Shown piece after piece: positions 6,912 to 10,503 of a stretch of 10,503 bases of DNA (positions within the stretch are counted from its first letter, which is position 1; every line of letters starts with the position of its first letter). Origin of the DNA: Puniceicoccales bacterium. Its GTDB lineage: Bacteria > Verrucomicrobiota > Verrucomicrobiia > Opitutales > LL51. The notes under the pieces are model-generated. The model did no database searches. It saw nothing but the letters and a program-made list of their open reading frames with translations, and had not been told where the DNA came from. The stretch spans positions 1 to 10,503 of the forward strand of contig JAIRLD010000007.1 in assembly GCA_031259665.1 (NCBI GenBank). Reading direction: 5' to 3'. A program made the translations under genes and the position numbers.

Positions 6912-6939
6912 AGACTAAATATTTTGAAAATTATGTCAG
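6912..6939 (-). promoter_or_regulatory. Promoter of DUF2608 paralogue 2
   Basis: On the minus strand CTGACA (6939-6934), a 16-nt spacer and TAGTCT (6917-6912) lie 9 nt before the TTG start. The spacer is nearly identical to the one before paralogue 1. A 14-bp palindrome (agtcttttaagact, 6903-6916) overlaps the -10 and the start region and could be an operator, though the copy before paralogue 1 does not preserve it. Confidence 0.55.
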
Positions 6940-7008
6940 TACTTCTTGGAATATTTTTTAAAATATTCCCATTGATCTGAAATTTTGCATCCTTGCTTCA
7001 TTTTTTGG

Positions 7009-7935
7009 TCAGTGGGGAAGAATATTAATCCCAATGCATGGCATATCGATCTCTTCCATGACTTTGATCACATTTTCAACGAAAGGTAACATATCGTCGA
7101 TGAAAATGACCTTTGAAAATACTCGGCCCGTCTGATTTTTACATTCATCTAAAAACGATCGCAAAATAACCCCTTTTATGTATCCGTAATAGCATTGGGT
7201 GTAAAGATTGATGAAATTACAAAAAATAATTCCGCGAGAAAAAATCGGCCTACAAAGAACTTCGGAAAGGCTATTTTGGCTTTGGATAAAATGACGCTTT
7301 TTATGATCCGGTGCAAAACCCGGGACCATTGAATCCCATTGAACGTGACGGTACACCTTTTGGTCGCCTGCATCAACCCATGTTTCAAGGACTTGGCCAC
7401 CTCGATTAATAACTTTCACCAATTCCTTTCCCTCAGAATTCCGTTCCCTATCGTATTGAAATTGTGTGATTGGCAATTCCCTTGGAATTTTTTGTAATTC
7501 ACCGTCTGTGAAATCGATACCGATATGCTTCAAACCCGCAATGCGGAGATTCTCAAAGGTTACTGGCTCTCCGGATCCCGCAGTCCCTTGAAAATAGACC
7601 GGACAAATAGCCTGTTCCGCAACCTGAGGAATAGAAGTTAACTCCAAAACGTCCCCATTAAATTTGAGATCATTATCGAATGGGGAAGCATTCGTCAGGG
7701 CAATGTGCATCGCCCCCAAATCCCGTGTTTTGCGAATGATTTCGGAAAATTGAGGACAGATCGCTTGTGCTCCAGTGAACGAATAATCCGATCCCGCTTG
7801 AATCAATGTATCATCGATATCCCAAACGAAAAGCGTACCCCTACCAACACCCCCAATCGGTGCTTCCAATTTTTTCACGGTCTGTTCCGGTGTCAATTGA
7901 AGCATTACGGATGAACTTTTACTCCCCTTATCCAT
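7009..7935 (-). CDS. HAD-fold DUF2608 protein, paralogue 3 (no signal peptide)
   Basis: This is 308 residues from the ATG at 7935; an in-frame TTG at 7953 would add six residues. HAD motifs are intact: Asp39-Ile-Asp41-Asp-Thr43, Thr81 (ALTNAS), Lys254 (IKGVILRSF), and Asp280-Asp281 (FIDD). The C-terminal 40 residues are close to those of paralogues 1 and 2. It differs in two ways. It starts almost directly before the helix that precedes motif I and has no hydrophobic leader, so it is probably cytoplasmic unless the start is wrong. It also carries about 50 extra residues (about 160-215) between motifs II and III. The conserved promoter of the other two genes is absent. The function is a presumed phosphatase with unknown substrate. 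Promoters and translation signals upstream are unclear. Confidence 0.75.
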   Translation of the reverse strand: MDKGSKSSSVMLQLTPEQTVKKLEAPIGGVGRGTLFVWDIDDTLIQAGSDYSFTGAQAICPQFSEIIRKTRDLGAMHIALTNASPFDNDLKFNGDVLELTSIPQVAEQAICPVYFQGTAGSGEPVTFENLRIAGLKHIGIDFTDGELQKIPRELPITQFQYDRERNSEGKELVKVINRGGQVLETWVDAGDQKVYRHVQWDSMVPGFAPDHKKRHFIQSQNSLSEVLCRPIFSRGIIFCNFINLYTQCYYGYIKGVILRSFLDECKNQTGRVFSKVIFIDDMLPFVENVIKVMEEIDMPCIGINILPH

Positions 7936-8024
7936 AACGTTAAAACAATACAATATCTAACATAATATAAATCCTATCCACACACGCGAAATCTAGAATT
8001 TCTTTAAAGATCTTTAATACATTT

Positions 8025-8456
8025 TTATAAAACATTTTCAGGTTCGCAGGCAATCTGAATTTTTTGACAGCCTAAAGACTTCAAAATATCAGTAACCTGT
8101 ACGACAAAACCAAAGGGTACCCACCGGTCAATGCAAACCAATAAAGTAATTTTCGAGGGATCCTTTTTGCGCGATAAAAATCGCTCAACCGTAGAAGATA
8201 AATTCTCAATTTTGAGAATGAGGTTGTCAAACATAACGATCCCGTTTGGCCCTAAATTGAGTACACCCGATGTTGCCTGCAAATCAACGTTCTTTGACCG
8301 CGGTAAACTCATCTCAATGCCCGGAGAAAAAACAAAACGCGATCCCAATAGCGATAAACCAAAAATAAATAGCAAAACAGATATAACAGCACTAAATTCC
8401 AACGACGTATCGGGTTTAGCTAGGGTTCGCTGAGACTGAAATTCGCGGAAAGCCAT
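8025..8456 (-). CDS. exbD: ExbD/TolR-family protein lacking the conserved membrane aspartate
   Basis: This 143-residue inner-membrane protein has a short cytoplasmic tail, one membrane segment (about 21-43) and a periplasmic domain (about 44-143) of ExbD type. The PGIEMSLPR segment after the membrane helix and the VCIDRW...ILKSLGC block match family landmarks. ExbD normally works with ExbB to couple proton flow to an outer-membrane or periplasmic partner. The proton-carrying Asp of the membrane helix (E. coli ExbD Asp25, in the LIDVV context) is replaced here: the aligned segment reads VISVL with Ser26, and no Asp or Glu occurs within the helix. The ATG at 8456 is 2 nt after the exbB stop and 8 nt after a GAGG site. 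A start further upstream (8504) would overlap exbB and add residues unlike the family. No tonB or tolA is present in the window. Confidence 0.85.
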   Translation of the reverse strand: MAFREFQSQRTLAKPDTSLEFSAVISVLLFIFGLSLLGSRFVFSPGIEMSLPRSKNVDLQATSGVLNLGPNGIVMFDNLILKIENLSSTVERFLSRKKDPSKITLLVCIDRWVPFGFVVQVTDILKSLGCQKIQIACEPENVL

Positions 8457-8458
8457 GA

Positions 8459-9082
8459 CTATTTCCTCGAAAAAATAATCTGTATTGCCTCGTTGTAGGT
8501 CCACTCGAGTTGGTATATCATCGACTGTACCTCGCCGTAAAGAAAATTATAGGCCAAATTAGCAAAAATACTGATCGCTAAACTAACCGCAATGAGTAGC
8601 ATCGCCATCGTGATCTCCTCCGAAAAAATGTTCGAATTCGTGTAAGTTAATCCCGTGTCCTGAAGACTTTTAAAGGCATTGAAAAAGGCTAAAATTACAC
8701 CGATTAATCCTAACATCGGAGCAACCTTCGCAATCGTACGCAATGGAAGTACGTGTTGCTCACACCGTGGAATTTCCAAAAGCGCTACGGATTTCACATG
8801 TACCTTAAGCTCATCCTTCGGAAGATTGCAGTTGAGTAACGCCGTCCGCATGATGTTCGCAACCGGTGAACTATCCCGCTCGCAAAGATCGATCGCCTCG
8901 GAAGTTCTATCCTTCATGTGAAGATTGCGAATGCCATCTAAAAAAATAGCCGGATCAATGCTGTAACGCTTGAAAAATAATAGACGCTCAATCGTGAGAA
9001 TAATCCCCATAAAAGCGAGAATAAGCAACAGCCCCATCAGACCATGGCCAAGTAATAAAAATTTCCATGAAAAAAATGACAT
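8459..9082 (-). CDS. exbB: ExbB/TolQ/MotA-family membrane protein with altered proton-path residues
   Basis: This 207-residue three-helix inner-membrane protein has helices at about 9-36, 117-138 and 156-180, with a cytoplasmic loop between the first two. The APMLGLIG block identifies the MotA/TolQ/ExbB channel family. Family members normally have Thr in GLxGTV and Glu/Thr in the EALLxT block (E. coli ExbB Thr148, Glu176, Thr181). Here the aligned residues are Val129, Met159 and Ile164, and the small Gly residues nearby are also changed (Ala132, Ser167). The energising function is therefore doubtful, although the complex-forming architecture is kept. It is the first gene of a two-gene operon with exbD. 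A GGGG sequence lies just before the ATG. Repeat copy B begins about 48 bp upstream. Confidence 0.85.
   Translation of the reverse strand: MSFFSWKFLLLGHGLMGLLLILAFMGIILTIERLLFFKRYSIDPAIFLDGIRNLHMKDRTSEAIDLCERDSSPVANIMRTALLNCNLPKDELKVHVKSVALLEIPRCEQHVLPLRTIAKVAPMLGLIGVILAFFNAFKSLQDTGLTYTNSNIFSEEITMAMLLIAVSLAISIFANLAYNFLYGEVQSMIYQLEWTYNEAIQIIFSRK
8463..8468 (-). promoter_or_regulatory. Ribosome binding site of exbD
   Basis: GAGGAA on the minus strand, inside the last codons of exbB, with GAGG 8 nt before the ATG at 8456. It decides the exbD start in favour of the shorter product. It is also one of the few clear Shine-Dalgarno sites in the window. Confidence 0.75.
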
Positions 9083-9129
9083 GCCCCATGGCCAGTAAAC
9101 TGAATCTCATGGAGAATACAAGCCAAAGC

Positions 9130-9338
9130 TTTCCGCTACCCAGAGGGCTCCGACTACCCAGAGGGCTCCGCCCTCTGGACTCCCGCAAGGAGTCATAGAC
9201 TCCTTGACCTCGGCCGCAAAAGAGTGTTTTTTTAATTACTGTCCCAGTCCATGCGCGATGCGCATGGACTGGGACGTTTTTTCAGGTCCAGGAGGCGGTG
9301 CCTCCTGGCGGGGATTCTAAGGGCGCGCAGCCCTTAGG
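9130..9338 (+). repeat. Composite palindromic element, copy B
   Basis: This 209-bp array lies between the divergent exbB and sufU genes. Its hairpins are: 9158-9178 (9-bp perfect stem, loop tcc); 9187-9205 (8-bp perfect stem, loop ata); 9241-9275 (16-bp perfect stem, loop gat, then gtttttt); 9288-9308 (9-bp perfect stem, loop ggt); and 9317-9337 (8-bp perfect stem, loop gcgca). It aligns with the reverse complement of copy A along nearly its full length, including the linkers. It lacks the long-palindrome module seen in copies A and C. The 16-bp hairpin with its T-run looks like an intrinsic terminator for plus-strand transcription, but no plus-strand gene lies upstream of it here. It is therefore better seen as part of the element. 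Confidence 0.85.
9132..9166 (+). repeat. 17/18-bp tandem repeat at the edge of copy B
   Basis: tccgctacccagagggc (9132-9148) is followed directly by tccgactacccagagggc (9149-9166), which in turn forms the left arm of the 9158-9178 hairpin. Copy A has only one such unit (about 3797-3819 on the other strand). Copy B has therefore gained a unit, or copy A has lost one, by slippage. Confidence 0.7.
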
Positions 9339-9360
9339 CTTTACAAAAAAATGAATTGCA

Positions 9361-9382
9361 AGCTTCGAGATTCTCGCAAGCT
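9361..9382 (+). other. Bulged hairpin before sufU
   Basis: The arms AGCTT-CGAG (9361-9369) and CTCG-C-AAGCT (9373-9382) pair over 9 bp with one bulged C and a 3-nt loop. It ends 14 nt before the sufU ATG, leaving room for the weak GGGA ribosome site. It could affect leader stability or bind a regulator. No T-run follows. Confidence 0.35.
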
Positions 9383-9396
9383 AATTTGGGACGAAG

Positions 9397-9846
9397 ATGG
9401 AGACGATCCAGGAGTTATATCAGGAAATTATCATTGATCACAGTAATTGTCCACGAAATGAAGGAGAGATTGAGTATCCAACCCATATTGCCGAGGGTTA
9501 CAATGCAACCTGTGGTGATGAGATGACTGTTTCACTATTGGTAAGGGACGGGATCATTGAGGACATAAAATTTCGGGCCCAAGGCTGTTCCATTTCCAGG
9601 GCTTCGGGATCTATGCTAACGGAAAAAATTCGGGGGATGCCTCTCGCTGGTGCGTTAAAATTTTCTAAGGATCTGCAAAAAATGCTCACCAGTGATTTTT
9701 GGGAAATGCACGATGAAGGTGAGATGGGCGATCTCGCTGCGCTATTGGGAATCAGACAATTTCCCATGCGCATCAAATGTGCCACATTGGCCTGGCATAC
9801 CTTTGAGAACGCGTTAAAAAATGGTATGCGAAACGGAATCGATTAG
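9397..9846 (+). CDS. sufU: SufU-type iron-sulfur cluster assembly scaffold / sulfur-transfer protein
   Basis: This 149-residue cytoplasmic protein of the SufU/IscU family accepts sulfur from the cysteine desulfurase SufS during Fe-S cluster assembly. The zinc and cysteine ligands are in place: Cys39 and Asp41 (ATCGDE), Cys64 (QGCSIS) and Cys128 (IKCATL). These correspond to Cys41, Asp43, Cys66 and Cys128 of Bacillus SufU. The roughly 20-residue insertion typical of SufU over IscU lies at about 85-115. The family DHxxxPRN motif is DHSNCPRN, with an extra Cys18. The usual NPxCGD is NATCGD. No other suf gene lies in the window, and the next gene converges with a 24-nt gap, so it appears to be a single-gene transcript here. 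A weak GGGA site precedes the ATG. The upstream region holds repeat copy B and a bulged hairpin. Confidence 0.92.
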   Translation: METIQELYQEIIIDHSNCPRNEGEIEYPTHIAEGYNATCGDEMTVSLLVRDGIIEDIKFRAQGCSISRASGSMLTEKIRGMPLAGALKFSKDLQKMLTSDFWEMHDEGEMGDLAALLGIRQFPMRIKCATLAWHTFENALKNGMRNGID

Positions 9847-9870
9847 GAATTTTTCTTCGAGATGCTAAAA

Positions 9871-10503
9871 TTATTCCTCCGGAATAAACCACTGGAAATT
9901 AATTTTTTTCGGATCCGGATGGAGTCCAAATATTTCGGCTACCTTCCGATTGATTATGCAATAAAATTCGGGATATTGTATGGGGATATGAGCCATAGCG
10001 ATTCGGTAGCGGCGGTGTATGTCGACGATTTTGGCAGCCAACTTTCCAGCTTGCTCGTATGGGACAACTGTTCCCATGAGTGCACCGTTTCGAATCATGC
10101 CTTCCTTTTCACCGACCATCGCTATTTTTTCTTCGCATCCGAATTTGAAAATGGTTTCACTATTTTCCGTAAATGGCGATCCGGAAAGGACATAAATTGC
10201 ATCAAAAGGAATAGGAGCGGATTTAATTTTCATCAAAGTGGGAAGAATTTCCCCTTCATTGGTCACATCGAAGCATTCGAAAGTAATGCCAAATGAGGGA
10301 GCAATTTCTTTAATCATACTCAAAGTGTCTAGACAATTTTGTTCTTTTGGATTGGCTAAAGCGGCTAAATATTTCGCTTTCAAGATTTTTTGCATATTTT
10401 CGAACTGCATGAACATCGGCGCCGAAATACCTACACCGGAAAAATTTCCTCCATTATTGTGATTTCCGCTTTTTTCTTCGAGCCCCGCTTTAATCGGATG
10501 GCT
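9871..10503 (-). CDS. ABC transporter substrate-binding protein, TrpX-type (5' end outside window)
   Basis: The frame is open from the stop at 9871 to the window edge, giving 210 residues that lack the N-terminus. ATG codons at 10416 and 10410 are internal, because upstream codons continue family-like sequence (GGNFSGVGISAP, matching the GGN-x-TGVS stretch before the first interdomain crossing). The visible part has a LANPKEQN segment, the alternating second lobe (FDAIYVLSGSPF), the EKEGMIRNGAL motif, and a C-terminal lobe ending CIINRKVAEIFGL. This is the type I periplasmic binding fold of the PF04392/TrpX family, whose members bind aromatic amino acids or related ligands for uptake. The ligand cannot be named from this part. 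A signal peptide or lipobox should lie beyond the right edge. The gene is convergent with sufU. Confidence 0.85.
   Translation of the reverse strand, partial: SHPIKAGLEEKSGNHNNGGNFSGVGISAPMFMQFENMQKILKAKYLAALANPKEQNCLDTLSMIKEIAPSFGITFECFDVTNEGEILPTLMKIKSAPIPFDAIYVLSGSPFTENSETIFKFGCEEKIAMVGEKEGMIRNGALMGTVVPYEQAGKLAAKIVDIHRRYRIAMAHIPIQYPEFYCIINRKVAEIFGLHPDPKKINFQWFIPEE

Larger units (their letters stand above)
4686..7953. repeat. Diverged tandem duplication array (recombinase tail + DUF2608 gene)
   Basis: Unit 1 starts in the 3' end of the recombinase gene (from about 4686) and runs through the DUF2608 gene at 4788-5663 and about 100 bp upstream of it. Unit 2 repeats the same order from 5764: recombinase-tail fragment, DUF2608 gene (5865-6902), and an upstream stretch similar to that of unit 1. 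The gap from the recombinase stop to the DUF2608 stop is 12 bp in unit 1 and 11 bp in unit 2. A third DUF2608 gene (7009-7935) follows without a recognisable recombinase tail and without the conserved promoter. DNA similarity is highest in the roughly 150 bp encoding the DUF2608 C-termini and lower in the middle of the genes. Confidence 0.75.

Noticed and set aside
3873..7953. Integrated phage, genomic island or integron driven by the recombinase
   Set aside because: The protein has housekeeping Xer length and motifs, there is no tRNA or attachment-site duplication, and the neighbouring array is explained by a segmental duplication that broke inside the recombinase gene.
8006..8019. Palindrome ttaaagatctttaa after exbD as a terminator
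   Set aside because: It has no loop, is AT-rich and lacks a T-run in the exbD direction; an operator or chance are equally likely.
8457..8504. Upstream start for exbD at 8504
   Set aside because: It would overlap exbB by 46 bases and add residues unlike ExbD N-termini; GAGG at 8465-8468 is correctly spaced for the ATG at 8456.
9130..9338. CRISPR array or repeat cluster with spacers
   Set aside because: The hairpins have different stems and there is no single repeat with regular spacing; the same order recurs in other copies, linkers included.
9862..10296. 144-residue plus-strand open frame opposite the substrate-binding protein gene
   Set aside because: The minus-strand frame carries coherent TrpX-family motifs over its whole length and stays open to the window edge; the plus frame shows no recognisable domain.
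10408..10416. ATG codons at 10416/10410 as the true start of the substrate-binding protein
   Set aside because: The frame continues upstream without a stop and encodes family-like sequence (GGNFSGVGISAP), so the gene begins outside the window.

Overview
The window reads as a Gram-negative bacterial chromosome segment with AT-rich genes and GC-rich palindromic spacers. The gene set is a periplasmic Prc protease with its N- and C-terminal family domains, an OleB-type hydrolase, a SufU scaffold, an ExbB/ExbD pair and DUF2608 proteins. This would suit the PVC group, perhaps Verrucomicrobiota (Opitutae/Puniceicoccales-like). That placement is inference from gene content and no marker gene confirms it. 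No tRNA, rRNA or CRISPR array is visible.

Layout. Positions 1-122 hold part of a composite palindromic repeat (copy C). Positions 179-3545 hold prc and an overlapping OleB-like alpha/beta hydrolase. Positions 3582-3819 hold repeat copy A. Positions 3873-4775 hold a complete XerC/D tyrosine recombinase. On the minus strand, 4788-7935 hold three tandem, diverged HAD-fold DUF2608 paralogues. A decayed duplicate of the 3' end of the recombinase gene (5764-5853) lies between the first two. Positions 8025-9082 hold a minus-strand exbB-exbD operon. Positions 9130-9338 hold repeat copy B, inverted relative to A. Positions 9397-9846 hold sufU. A substrate-binding protein gene of the TrpX type (9871-10503, minus) runs off the right edge.

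How it fits together. prc and the hydrolase are probably co-transcribed. exbB and exbD form a tight operon with a clear Shine-Dalgarno site for exbD. The DUF2608 genes arose by a segmental duplication that also carried the recombinase tail. Two of the three paralogues have signal peptides and share a conserved promoter lying almost at the start codon.

The main points to follow up are: (1) an ExbB/ExbD pair in which the residues thought to carry protons are replaced in both subunits; (2) a roughly 210-240 bp composite element made of distinct hairpins, mostly with 3-nt loops, present three times and placed so that recombination could invert whole gene blocks; (3) the recombinase fossil that dates and orients the DUF2608 expansion; (4) a sharp base-skew switch across repeat copy A.
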